Positions 12,305-24,350 of a stretch of 64,000 nucleotides of DNA are shown piece after piece. The notes below the pieces were generated by a model. That model searched no databases and had not been told where the DNA came from. It saw only the letters and a program-made list of their open reading frames with translations. The DNA lies in the NCBI GenBank assembly GCA_022747635.1, contig JAKTNV010000005.1, positions 89,109,469-89,173,468 on the forward strand, written 5' to 3'. Source of the DNA: Hetaerina americana. Its lineage: Eukaryota > Arthropoda > Insecta > Odonata > Calopterygidae. The stretch's first letter is position 1. Each line of letters begins with the position of its first letter. The position numbers were made by a program, and so were the translations under genes.

Positions 12305-14739
12305 CTCTATTTTCTGATGAAAATTATTTTATGTTTTAGGATCGCAAGGCAGAAGATTATGGCTACATTTTAATGTGCGTTTGAAGGAAAAGAGTTGAAA
12401 ATTTTGATTGTCGCAATCGCAGGTTTTCGGAGAGAGAATTAGATCGACTACCGTTGTTATTTCGTAATATTGCGAAGGATATTGCGCGTTTCATTCTTTC
12501 AACATTATTTTGTGGTGCATAAGATTGTACAAAGCATTCAATCCTCAGTTTTTTGATTGATCGTCGATAAATTATGATTGGATGGCGTGGTAGAAGTCGC
12601 TGGCTTATTAATTAGCGTAACTAATTAACTTTTGTATTTCTGACTCCGAAATAAAAATCTAATCTTGATAGTTACTTTTCGTAAGAGAGAATCATACCTT
12701 GAGCGGTTTTAAAATTTTCTCCGTTTATTTCGTTTAATTCACATTTCCTTAATTATAGTTGCCCTTTGAGTTGGCAATGTACGTATGCCCTCAGACATCT
12801 ATTGCCATATCCTTCTGCAGTTTTTTCTTTCCTCATATTGTGCTAATCATGACCAATTGAATTGCCACATCTTGAGCATGAAAGGGTGTTTCTGTTGAAG
12901 TACTTTGCGTCCTTCGTATTGCTGTACGCTTTAATCTTGAAGTGACAAGATTCGCTTCACTGATTCGGATAAATACCTGTTCCATTAATCGGCCTCATTT
13001 GTTCCTTCCACGGCGTTTTACTGCTTAATGAGTGTTAGCGTGAAAATTGCCGCATTGTGATTTCTTTGATTTTCATTTTTTTTCGATTAGTTTATCTAAT
13101 AAAAAAACATAAAAGTAAAGGTTCAATTGTTTCCAAATAAATTGATTTCGATGTACATTTGATTTGGTATCTCAAAAAAAAAGAAATAAAAGAGAAGAGG
13201 ATTTAGACTTTAAATTTTTAATAGCTCCTGTTCTACATAATCTGATTATCTAGGTGGGAATAGCGAACTGTCTTCGGTTGATTGCGAAATTTAATGTATT
13301 TGCATATGGATGGTGCTGAGGAAGCCCTATTTTTATTTATGTTTAGGATTGATAAATGGCCTTGAGAACGCCGTTTCAAATTTTCGAAAATTGGTTCGAT
13401 ATTTCGAGTGAATTTTGCCGTCGCATTAAAATAAACAGTCACGTATCTCAGCCACCGTCCTTGGAGCACTTATGCTAATCAAAATTAGGTATGCGACGAA
13501 ATAACTTTTAAGGGTGTTTATTTTCAACCATAAAAATGATTTTATGTATGTAATGAAGCCGAAACGATTCTTCTTAGCTTTACCCAGTGCATGACGTTTA
13601 TCCTACGATATGGGTGACAAATGATGGGTAAATTACGGGAACTTTATCGGCCGAAATCTATGTGAAGTCGTGTAAAGGGTTGTAATTTCTTCATTAGAGA
13701 CGATGTTCTTGATTTTGGTGTGGCGTTCTGCGACCCCAAAGTTCGGCTTCCCCTGTAGAACTTTCATCATGCAATCACGAAGCTGTCCGACGCTTACCTC
13801 CTGACCTACTCGTTAGGCAAACGGTAAAAGCGATGCCCGGCGATCGGACGCCTTATTCACACGATAGTCGCGTCCTCCTCGTTAGTCATCCATTGTTCCC
13901 CCACACCTGAGCTCCGTCCTCAGAAATCTGCCGCTCCCTACATATAGTATGTTGGTAGTGCGTTTATTCCCTGGGTAGACGTTGGGGTTGATTGTCCTAG
14001 GTATGCTTTCCTTAGCCCTTAAAATCAGTACTCTCCAGAAAGTGGATTTTGAGGGTTAATTTGATCTCGATGAAAAATGGGAAATTAACGAAGGCGATCA
14101 TTACATTTGGCGGGGGAGGGGTGCGATGCAGAGCCTCCACTGAACTCCCAGTTAAGCTTAAGAAAAGGTCAAAGTGCAATGTAATTAAGACCGTACCAAC
14201 AAGAATCAATCCCCCTCGAAGACATCGGTCGCTTTTCACTTCGAACAATTAATTTTAAGAGAGGATCAAGTTTGTAAAATTCATACATATACTCGTAATA
14301 TTCCTTTGAAATTGATTTTATAAAATTAATTAGCCGAATATTTTAAGCTTCAGCGTACCAATTTAAGCAGTGTCGAATTTTTTATTTTGCGCAAACCAGG
14401 TAAGGAGTAAAAAAGAGAAGTAGTAGGATTCATTTGACCTCTTGCCACTATAACTGTTAGCTATGTCATGAACAGAAACAACTAAAATGTTGCAATGATT
14501 AGGTTTTGCTCCAAAGAATTTAAGTTTTTCTCGTCAAAAATCGATAGTTTTGAAGTTTTCGTGTGGAGTTCGATTCTAGAATTAAGTCTATGTGTGGAGG
14601 GGTGCCGTTTAGGAGTCACTGGAAAGAAATCAAATTCTCGGTCACTCACAGGAATTCGTGGGCCTCTTCGATCGGTCGATACGAGTAACTTCGTGCGATG
14701 TAGCATTAGAATAAGAAAAGCTTCTCATTCGTAGAACTG

Positions 14740-15150
14740 CTATCTTGCAGGGCGCGGAGAGGGGTCACGGGAAGAGCAGGGTATATCCGCAAAATACCAC
14801 GGGAGCCCGAGCGAACTCGCACCATCCACCTGATGCCTCCCTCCCTCTCCCTCCCTGTGGAGCACGCGTTCAGGGCTCTCCGGCGGTCGATCCGGGTTCT
14901 TCTCCCCGCTTCTAAAAAGACACTGCAACTGAGAATTAGATGTTCCACTCTCTCCAATGTCCCTGGGACCAGTGTCCACTTCGTTATCCTCGCCCACCGC
15001 TCTCCCTTATAACCCCACACCTCGTTTAAGCGGGGCCTCCACGCCCCGTTTTCTCTTCCCCGCGCCCCACCCCCTCCCCACCCTCTGCCCCCTCTCCGCC
15101 CGACCGCGCATCCACGGCTTCCCCCGACAAACTCACCCCCCAGCATCATA
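14740..15150. other. GC-rich patch, function unknown
   Basis: This block is strongly C-rich on the + strand and contrasts with its AT-rich surroundings. A 147-codon minus-strand frame (15149-14706) runs through it but is low-complexity Gly/Arg and resembles no family I know. The long frame is most simply explained by GC-rich composition, which lowers stop-codon frequency. Confidence 0.4.
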
Positions 15151-15390
15151 GATCGCTCCGTTATGTTTCAAATGGAGACAGTTCTGCACGGCAAATGCAT
15201 CTATTTTTTATTGCTGCACGTGATTGATACATGTACCTGGTTCTGGAGGCCATCACCGACGAAAGGGTTTTTTTTGTAAATTCGTGCGGGGTCAGATTAC
15301 AAACACGATGCTGATAGAATTATTTTATTTTCGCGTTTCGTTCTTCCTTTAGAACCCATTTGTAATCGCTTTGTATTTCCATAAGATGAG

Positions 15391-15645
15391 CCAATCAAAC
15401 AAAGACTACGGAGGCAAGAAACGTGGATTCAGGGCATTTTGATTGGCGATGGAGTGTTGAAGACTGATGGCTGAAAGATTGTTAGACAAGTGAGGTAGAG
15501 GTATGAAAAGATGTTCTGAAAGGTATCGGATGGAACGAAGTGAGAGAGAAAGTATGAGGAGTTGAAGGACTTATTTTATTGTAGAGTGTCTCGTTGTGTC
15601 GTGTTGAGTCAGGTTTGGATTTGTAGTGGGGCTTAGTCTGTGTGT
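15391..15645 (+). mobile_element. Non-LTR retrotransposon, 3'-end fragment
   Basis: Translated with frame changes it gives IGDGVLKTDG followed by a region ending YEELKDLFYCRVSRCV. This matches the 3' coding end of the same LINE family as the copy at 45.6-46.1 kb, where SDGMLKTD and YAELKNTLFYCRASLCV are read on the minus strand. Only the last 250 bases of the element remain, typical of 5' truncation. Confidence 0.6.
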
Positions 15646-15944
15646 GAATACAAAACATATCTGAACGGGTACGTTACCATTAATAAAAAAATATTACTAT
15701 GTTGTGTAGGTATGGCGTCACTTGGTGGGACTCCTACGGATTGTATTTCCACAAATGAAATCTACTTGCGACCTGTTTCGTTGTGGTCCATCACATTCTG
15801 TTCCAGTTCTCCTGTCCAGACAATGACGCGACCCGCTGAAATCGATAGTACATAAAGTGTATTTTGAGTAACTGCGGCGACTTATTTTTTCATGCACGAA
15901 TCATATTGAAATGCTTTCATTAATTGCCCGAAGTATACGTAGAC

Positions 15945-16245
15945 ATTGGGATAGTAGCGATGGCTAAAGTACTGACTTCCTACTCAGAGGACCCGGGTTC
16001 AAATCCTGGAGACGGCAGATCTTTTTCAGTGGTATCCTGATCCCTACTTGAGATGCTTTGCGGAGAGCACTTTGAGTGATTACGCCGTCCGTCGGATGGG
16101 ACGTTAAGCTGCGGACCCCTTGGCGCCTTTCGTTAAGAGTAGGCGACGTCGTGTTTCTCTCCAACCTTCATCCTTTCCCATCCATCCCTAATGGCGCAAA
16201 TGACCTCAGCTGTCGGTCGCCTCCCCTAAAACCACTATCACCCGA
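15945..16245 (+). repeat. SINE-A, near full-length tRNA-derived SINE
   Basis: The head is tRNA-like. A box A-like TGGCTAAAGTAC is at 15961-15972 and a box B GGTTCAAATCC at 15996-16006, one base from the GGTTCGANTCC consensus. These are internal RNA polymerase III promoter elements. A body of about 200 bases follows, ending in the CCTCAGC/GTCGGTCGCCTCCCCTAAAA tail shared with 3408-3490. It is about 300 bp, normal for a tRNA-derived SINE. It is not a tRNA gene, because the 3' acceptor half is replaced by the SINE body. Confidence 0.8.
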
Positions 16246-17699
16246 TGTATACGTGTTAGTTTTATACCCTTGTATGTTGCCACTTTCTTGTGTGGACGAG
16301 TGTTGCTTTAGTAATCTTTGATCTCCAAACAAGGATTACTCTGTCGTCATCCAAACCTTATATTATAGGTACTTTTATTCAGTCGAATGAAATAGTTCTA
16401 TCTCTCCCTGCGTGTTGGGCACCCTCGGATGATAGAGACATTTAGTTTCCATGCAACCTTTGTCATCCCTTTAGGTAATGGAAAATTTTAAGCAGAATTA
16501 TTTATTTTCATATCACCGAGGCACTTCCAGGGACTACCGCCAGCTGCTTTAGACATGCGAATTGGACGAAGATGGAAGGAAATACTGGGATTAGATTCCG
16601 ATCGAGAGGGACAACAAGCGCCCTGGGAAATGAAGGCGAATTAGGCCTTATACATATCGTATGCATAATATCGCATGCATAATATCCCAGTAGAATTACT
16701 GAAGATTTTAAAGAAAGTTGGAAGGATTAGATTTTGGAGTAGGCTTCATTCTTCTTCTGGAGTTCCATTGGTTGCTTTGTTGACAACATTTCCGACGAGG
16801 AGGCCTCTTAAGAGGGACTTCTATTCCTAACTCTGGCGCCTTTTGCCAAACAGTGCCATTTTGTCATCAGCTACGTGAAATAGAATCAGTAACTATTCCG
16901 TCAAAGTTGTCGATGCCATTTCTGGATGCCATCTGAGCGTCCGGCTACTGAGGTCGTGGAATAATGTTGATTCCTGAAATAGCATCGTCAGATGCGTTGC
17001 TCCGTGGTCGCATATTATCCTTATCGCCTGCTGACACCTACACAAAACTCCTTGAAAATGGTATGAGAATTCAGGGAGTTGAGGCATTTGATTTTCTTCG
17101 ATCGAATCTTTTATTGTAGGACGTAGATTTTTTGGCAAGTTTCCAGAATATCGTGAAATAGTTATGGCCTGCCGTATTTCAAGGCCTTGATATTTATTTT
17201 TGTGAATAGGCAATTCGGACTTCTCTTTAATTTGTCTGGAGTGTTGATTTATATACTCAGGTGTCTTCTGAACTAATGCCAGTTCTTAAGTTTTCACGTG
17301 CATGATGAAGATTTTAGAACTCCCTTCGGACATTTCACTTCATATCTATGTACCCATGTCAGTAATTGGAAGCAAACCTTAGACTTCAACCATGTACTGC
17401 TTCGTAAATATAAATACGCCAGAGTATATTAAGATTTTCCATAGCTGACGACAATCCGCGACGTTTATACTGCCTACAATTATTATTTGCAAACTGTGGA
17501 AATATAGTTACTAATATTTCAAGAAATATAGCATTCAGAAAGTCATTAGTTCATCATAATATTTTTAAAATGAGATCTGAATATCCCTATTGGTTGGTGA
17601 ATGAATAAAAGAGAATTGAAGATTGAGAAGGTTTTGCTCATTCCAAGATTGATTGCTAAAGAAACTACCTACGAGGTTTTGGACATGATTTCATGGTGT
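16246..17699. other. Spacer without a recognised gene
   Basis: I see no known protein here. A small direct repeat of the 14-mer ATATCGTATGCATA / ATATCGCATGCATA lies at 16654-16681, with a partial third copy. The 106-codon minus-strand frame at 17213-16893 has no recognisable motif. Confidence 0.4.
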
Positions 17700-17850
17700 C
17701 GCCCGGCATAATCTATTTATAATAAATCAAATATATGAAAACAAATATTTGGAAAGGGTAGAGCACTGATGCTTGTGGAACTCCACAAAAGACGTCCAGT
17801 TGGGACAATTTACGAATAGAGTCTTTGACTGCCCCTCTGTGCGCGAGTAA
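17700..17850 (-). mobile_element. Jockey/CR1-like reverse transcriptase fragment
   Basis: A minus-strand open frame contains LDVFCGVPQASVLYPFQIF. This matches the RT block G-V-P-Q-G-S-V-L-G-P-L-L-F of jockey/CR1-type non-LTR retrotransposons, with three substitutions including the two glycines. Little else of the element is readable on either side. Confidence 0.6.
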
Positions 17851-20800
17851 AACCAATTGAGCGAGTAACTGGAAAAATGTAGCTCTCTCATCATCCGTGG
17901 AAACATGCAATGGTAAAAAGACCGAATCCATTAGTGAAATAGATTGAGCCAATCAAAGCGTAACAACCATATTTTTAAATTACTTACGTATCTTGCGAGA
18001 CAGTTACTTAATCAGAGTTTACTAAGTAGAAAAATTTTTAGAAAAAGCAGACTGAGAAGATTCATAATCGTTATTAAGATTGAGGTAATGAATAACCTGT
18101 TGGAAGGGCAATGTCTCGGATCTGGGGGGAGGGGATGGAGATACGGGGCCTGCGCCCCCGGCGCCAAAGAATCAGGGACACCAACGCGATGTTTTGTATA
18201 ATTATGCGGCTTGACCGAGTGAGCAAAGTATGACGTGATGGACGAAGGGAAATGAAAAATGACATTTTTATGGTAAAGTAGGATTTTAATTTTAGTTTAA
18301 GGTAGGATTATTCTAATGGATTGCTGTGTCGCAGTGGCCCTTAAAGAGATTTGCCGAAAGAAATGTATCGTCCGTTTGCTATTTTCCGATTACTATTTCT
18401 TCTCCTCCAAATGATACATCCAGTAGGAGAAAGGAAATTCGGGTGTAACCGAAGACTATCAGTAACACTCTCCCGAGCAGTTTGTACAGAGTAATGCATT
18501 TTAGGGGGAGGGAGATTGGTCACAAGGGAGCCTCAGATGCTGCTCTTTTAAAGGCCCCACGCTTCTAAATTCCTTGAACCAGCTCTGCGCCCTCGACGCG
18601 AGAGAGCTCAAAGAATACAATCGAACGATAATCCCCGGGATGATCGAGGGATAACCCCGGGCATATTAGTTTCATAATAGGCGTCATCAGATATGATTTC
18701 CAAATCGAGGAGAAGTCGGCAGACGAAGGGAAAATTATAAATATCAAGCGAATCAGGAAATTTCATCAGTGCTGATTTTTTCATCTTAAATAGAAACTAT
18801 ACCGATAGATGATCCCCACCAGCAGAGTCGGATTAAGATCAAGATAACACATTTATCACTGTTACATTTGTGACGAGCTGGAATTTAAAAACCTGATGAT
18901 GTCATTGTAATGGTTCACTGTTTGGAATATAGAATGCTTCGTAATCAGTGCTGGTTGAGGAGGTACGCTGGCATTTGAGGCAATGTGGTCATTTATCGAT
19001 AACCGAACCGATGGGCAACCGAATTTTCTCGTTGTCGAACAAGGCCAAGGTGCCTAAACTCTCTCCACATGCTCGATATTGGGCTCGCACGAGTTGGAAA
19101 GAGGTTGCAATTTGGCGGTTTCATTTGAACTAGATCACGAGTTGTTCCGACCATTTACGTAACATAATGAATATTTTGGGCAAGTTCGGTATTTCGTTGC
19201 GGATGGAAACTCGGCGTTGTCTGTCTTTCTCTTGCATTTTTTTTTGTCTTAGATCACATGTCTATTATGGAACTGAAGGCCATCGAGATTTGAAGACACG
19301 CTCGGTTGCAAAACGATTCACGCAATTCAATTCACTTGGGATAAAAAAATGGCACTCTTGGGTCAGTTGAGGTGTAATTTGTACATTTACAATCAACATC
19401 AAACAGCTCTTCTTGGGATCGATGGGCATCGATGTTTTCACATCGCGGTAGATATAACGGGATGGTACGTAATTTAATTGCTGTGGTCAAGAAATTGTAG
19501 TTTTTTCGTGGGCTGAAAGAAATGGAATAGAAGATTGGGAAAACGAAGACCATTTGTTTGGACCATCAACAATATAAAGATGAAAGAGGATGTGACCGTT
19601 TCCTGTCAGATGAGTGGCATTGCACTGGACAATGTAAAGACTATTTCTGAAGATTAATATTCCTAAAAATGGAGATGGTAAATCTCGCGAAACACACATC
19701 CGCGTTGAAATCACCGACGATGACGCTATATTTTTAAAGTTTCGTGAAAGCACATTCAATGTCAGGGATCCCAACTTTTGAGGTCGGTATAAGAAGAGTG
19801 GCATGGAGAGTTTTCTCGCATTCCCTTCGTGAAGAAATAGCGGGTCGCATTCATTCTCCATTATTGAAGATGATGACGGACGGCTGCTCAGACCCAGCCT
19901 CCAGTTTTCCCAGCCCGATCCTGCAGGATCAGATTATAGCAAGCGTTTTTGACCTTGTCGTCCAAACTGGTCTGGACATTAGGTTTTAGCAATTTTCACT
20001 CAAACAGGTGTTGTTGTTTGGACAGGAAGAGAAGTGGAAATGGAATTCATCGACGTGCCGCCGTACGCAATAAATGGCAATTATCAAAACATATTTGGAT
20101 ATGAAATAAAATGAAAAAATAGAAGGATGTTGTGCTCTTATGCTTAGCATTTATTTAAAAATGTTATTTCCCTGAGAAAAAAATATTGATGCCAAAGTAT
20201 CTTCCTTTAAAACTACGAGATTTGAATCAAATAATAATACTTCGTTCACCTCTGCTAATACATGAGGATGTGTTAAAGTCTGCCGTCAGCAGGCTTCAGT
20301 CTTGAAGCTAATCATATCCTCGTGATGTGTTTGTTCGTGATGCGTTCTGTATTTGGCGGTGATTTTATGGTTTTTATCTTTTACACATGTAAGGATTGTG
20401 TCATACTACTAACTGTGGAGCAGTGCGCATCGCCTCTCTGCATTTGCCTTTTCACTTACTCCCTTTGGAGATAATGGTGGCCAAGAAAGGAAGCTTCCCG
20501 TTTGCTCTATAATATTTCCTATTCCATTTACACGAAGAGTTTGCCTCTCTCATTCGAAATGCTTCGCACGCCGCCAAGAACGGAGTTGCACAGCTCTGGA
20601 TTCAAAGAATCACCCTTGCATGAGATGCACCACCACCCTGACCAGGAGAAGATTCCTCCTCGTAGTGGCCTTCTTTTGAAGAGTTCTTGTATGTTGCTGT
20701 TCCTATTTTTCCATCGTATTCCTGTTTTGCCTTCTCAACCTTTCCCCCCGTGCAACATTAAGACGAACTTTTTAACCGGTCTCTTTATGCCGGGCTAAAT

Positions 20801-23219
20801 AAAACGACATAGGCTATGAATAATTGAAATGATTTTCTGAAAAGTTATATGTTACCTCTACTTCGTCTCAGCCTTGTGTCAACATTTTGAATACTCATAT
20901 ATTGCTGTCCTTGCGCGAAGAAACGAACTGTTTCATTACCGCCCTGAATACATTAGAGAGAAGAATAAGTATCATTATGATACTTGATGCTATGAAAACA
21001 TGTAATTATCAAACCATGTCTTTAAAAATTGTTTAAACTCAATAGGTAATGCTGTGGGGGAGTAATCATGCTTCCTTGTGATATGGTGTATCGAATGACG
21101 GTTGCTGTATGTTATATGTGCTTTCTTGCTAAGGAGTAAATATTCTTCTTACTCCAGTTGGATAATTTTTCATGAAAATGGAAAAATTATTCCCAAATTG
21201 CATTCATTTCATGATTGTAAACATTACTGACGATTCCAAAACTCTATTCCTAGTTCAATCAATTGTTTTTGGCTGCCGTATATTTTTTATTTCATCCTCC
21301 GTCTCTGATTTCTCTGCAATTATGGTCCCAACTATATTTAATTGCCTCTCCTAGTAGTTTTATTTTTTTTCAATATTTATAAATTATTAATTATTATTAT
21401 TGGTATTCTACCGGTTAAGTTAGGTCTTGGATAGACAGTTCTGTTCATTCCACAATTCTGTCCAAAATCATCGATACAATATTTTGTCAATCCAAATCCT
21501 ATGTATAAATATCTAAGTAATCAATTTTAATCATAATAATTACGTGCATAAAGTTTTGAATGAATATTTCTTCCCTTCAGAACAATTACAATGTTTTTTA
21601 AGACTGCTTTGTCTATTCGGGCCTGTAATTTTATCAAATCTCACAAAATAACCAAAATAGCATTTGTGTCTTATTTCAGACATTTAAAGTGATAGCAATG
21701 GATATTCTCGACATAATTGGATGTGTATTCCAAAAATGACGAAGGATCTTCGTAAGGGTTTCTCTTTCTTATCGGTTAAGAGGATGATTAAAACACTATG
21801 ACAGTAAAAATTGCCACGCAAAATTTAGCAATTTTTGAGTTAACTTGACTTTTCTTGTGATGGCAATCGTTTACAATTTCAGTGCATTTTGATGAACGTA
21901 TCTCGAATGAAATTATCATCGAATTCGCAAAGGGTGAAGTGAACCAGAAGTATGTCGCATTAGGAGCTTCTTCGAGATCTCTATCGCGTATTTCTTCGGA
22001 TCGGAGCGAATGCTAAATTCCGCGCCGCTGCCGCCAGGAAGCAGAAATCCTGGCCAGCCCCAACGTGACTTTTAAAACGCCGGACGTGGAGGACTCTCGC
22101 CGAAATATCAATTTTTTCCATGCGATCCTCGCAACACGGTCGCTCCTCCTAGTGCGACCCAATAACCCAAACGCCGTCGCGACCGTTAAACGAGTTCGCT
22201 GCTTACGTGCGACCCCCGGCGTAGGAGGGACGCGATGGAGGGGAGGGAGAAGGTGGCGTCGGAGCGAACCACGGAGGACGCGGCTCGGAAGGGGGACGGG
22301 GGGACGGGAAGAAGAAACCGTGGCCCCCATCCCCGCGGCACCTCCCCCTCCCCAACCCAATGAATCGACGGCTCCTCCCTTGATTGTTGTGTTGTTCTCT
22401 TTGTTCTACGTACCTTTGAATTTGTTCCCAGCTACTCTACGTACTGCGACACGCAGCCAACACGCGTAGTTTTCTTTTTCACTAGAAGACTGTCAGCATT
22501 TGCGCTTTATTGGACATTCGCGTTCATCTTCAGGTTCTCGTGGGGAGGTAATCGAGCCGACGTGATCCTCCTGACGTGGGTTCCCCTCTCCCGCACTCCC
22601 GGTATCCTTGCTCTTATTGGCCGTCGCAATGTGTCGGAGGCATTAGAAAAATACTAGTTTTATCATGGGTATTAAGTGCAGGCCGTGAGGAAACGCCTTA
22701 AAGTCCAACGATGTGCATTCATTTTGAGGAGACGTATGAATCTCACCTCACACGAGAAGCCAGCCTACGTCAATACATATTGATCATCAAGTTATGTGTA
22801 CGTATTGTAATTTTAATTCACTGACGAATGCATTAACATTATATGTGTGTTAGATTGTTTGAAAAAATATCGCTCTTTGTGTTTTAAGTTCTGAACCGTT
22901 GCATGAAATGGGAATTTAAACTTTCGTACTTCTGTAAAAAATTACTACCTCTATTTTATAAGTGGTGCCAAAACAAACTCCCAGATGGTTGAGTTTTTTC
23001 CTCTAATTTAGATTGAAATGACGTACGTAATATAGGTCGAGAAAAGGAGCATCACATGAGTTTCCATTTTTTTCGCCTCTGAACAAGTTCACTCAGCTTC
23101 GGCAAGTTCTCAAGTTCTTTTCAGCATTATAGCTAAGCGTATGGAGTTCATAGGAATCATGAAAAAACAAAAGGGAGGTTATAACAGAGAAGATGGAGCA
23201 TTTCACGTACAGGTATTAG
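17851..23219. other. Long AT-rich stretch without a recognised gene
   Basis: Nothing here resembles a known protein or repeat family. Frames of 80-124 codons occur (for example 19861-19487 on the minus strand and 20502-20798 on the plus strand) but carry no motif. A perfect 6-bp stem (GCTTCA...TGAAGC, 20293-20308) is present and is probably chance. A GC-rich patch at 22000-22360 is listed separately. Confidence 0.4.
22000..22360. other. CpG-rich patch
   Basis: CG dinucleotides are dense here compared with the flanks. Overlapping frames on both strands (134 codons +, 115 codons -) are Arg/Pro-rich and motif-free. It could be a CpG island, a regulatory region or an unrecognised exon; none of these is shown. 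Confidence 0.35.
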
Positions 23220-23690
23220 GGTGGTTTCTGCAGGATAATGGGAGTACGAGTAAATGCATTGCTTGAGGTGCATGGATTGGCAGGAGAAAAAAATGACGAA
23301 AATTATAAATGAAGAATGAGTGTGTGTGTGTGGGGTAATTGAACGTGGAGTAGACGACAGAGGAATCAGGGTTAATGGAGAGGAAACCAAGCGTCGTTGT
23401 ATTTTATTGGAAGGAGAAAGAACTCGACGGAGAAGAAATTGGCCAGGTAGTGGAGGTATGTTGAAGTCTCGGACGGAAGGAATAATTTTGGTGCGATGGG
23501 CGAAGAGGGAGGGAAGGCAAAGGTTTTCATTGAAAGCACGATGAGGGTTGGAAGGATGAAACACTGAGAGAAAAATGGTGTGAGGAATGCGGTGTTTACA
23601 GAGCCTTGAAGCTCCTTGAAGTTTCCCGACGGTCCGTCGTGGGTTTTGAGGGCCATGCAAAACCTATTTGAAATCGTTAGACTGTTAGAA
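23220..23690 (+). mobile_element. Possible LINE 3' remnant
   Basis: The purine-rich + strand contains a 74-codon frame (23320-23544) with EETKRRCILLEGERTRRRRNW. This resembles the V-G-E-E-R-x-L-L-E-x-I-R-R-R-R-N-W block near the C-terminus of the same LINE type. A GT microsatellite lies at 23320-23334. Similarity is weak and the flanking RT blocks are not readable. Confidence 0.4.
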
Positions 23691-23999
23691 GATAAGGGAG
23701 GCCCAGCAAGGCTTTCAGGACACGGACAGGTTGCGAAAGGTATCGATTGGAAAGTATGATGAGTCGGGCAATGATTGCGTTAGTGGCGGGGAAATGAGGA
23801 TGTAGTCGAACTGAATCAACTTTGTCGGAGGGGGTATTGGTAGTGTAGTTTGAAATTGTATTCCCACCTGGTCTTCAATTCTATCGCGTATATTTATCGG
23901 AAAATTTCAAAGACCATGTGTCCTGATCCCCCTTTCTCCCACAATTCATATTCGTGATCCGATTCGAGTACTCCAGCGCCCCGTGAAGAAGATTCTGTG

Positions 24000-24350
24000 G
24001 TGGAGAGAGAGAGAGTGAGCGAGCGAGCGAGCATGCAGCCTGGTCACGGATGGCGTGAGGCAACTGTCATTCGGGGGAAGGACGGGAAGTGGGGACACCG
24101 CGACGGCGTGACCTCCTCGGCCGCACGGCGTGTGCCCACCCGGAGAGTATATTTCGACCCCCATCCCCCGCGGGGGTGGTCTCCCTGGAGCTGAGGGGTA
24201 GGGGTTGAGACTGCGGGGGAAGTAGTTCTGTGTAAGTGGGTGCGCGCACTCGGGAGGTGGGAATGCGCATCGAGTCTTCTTCCTTCCGGCGAGAGCGGAG
24301 GCATCGGCGAAGGGCGCGGGTCTCATTCGAGGGTCCCGTTCCACTTCGGG
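24000..24350. other. GC-rich patch with GAGA/GCGA microsatellite
   Basis: It begins with GAGAGAGAGAG followed by GAGCGAGCGAGCGAGC (24003-24032), then a CpG-rich block. Several overlapping frames on the minus strand (86-151 codons) are low-complexity and mutually exclusive, and none resembles a family. Confidence 0.4.

Larger units (their letters stand above)
11581..15390. other. AT-rich stretch without a recognised gene
   Basis: No frame here resembles a known protein. It contains a perfect 10-bp inverted repeat at 12271-12304 and a GC-rich patch at about 14740-15150, both listed separately. Open frames of 60-80 codons are at chance level. Confidence 0.45.

Noticed and set aside
14706..15149. 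147-codon Gly/Arg-rich minus-strand frame
   Set aside because: Low complexity, no motif, and long frames are expected in GC-rich DNA.
15961..16020. Possible tRNA gene on the + strand
   Set aside because: A and B boxes are present, but the 3' half runs into a SINE body whose tail is repeated at 3.4 kb.
18948..19133. Frame containing MGNRIFSLS, considered as the flo-2 first exon because it includes MGN
   Set aside because: The residues after MGN do not match the expected HTVGPNEALIVSG sequence, and no donor lies at the right place.
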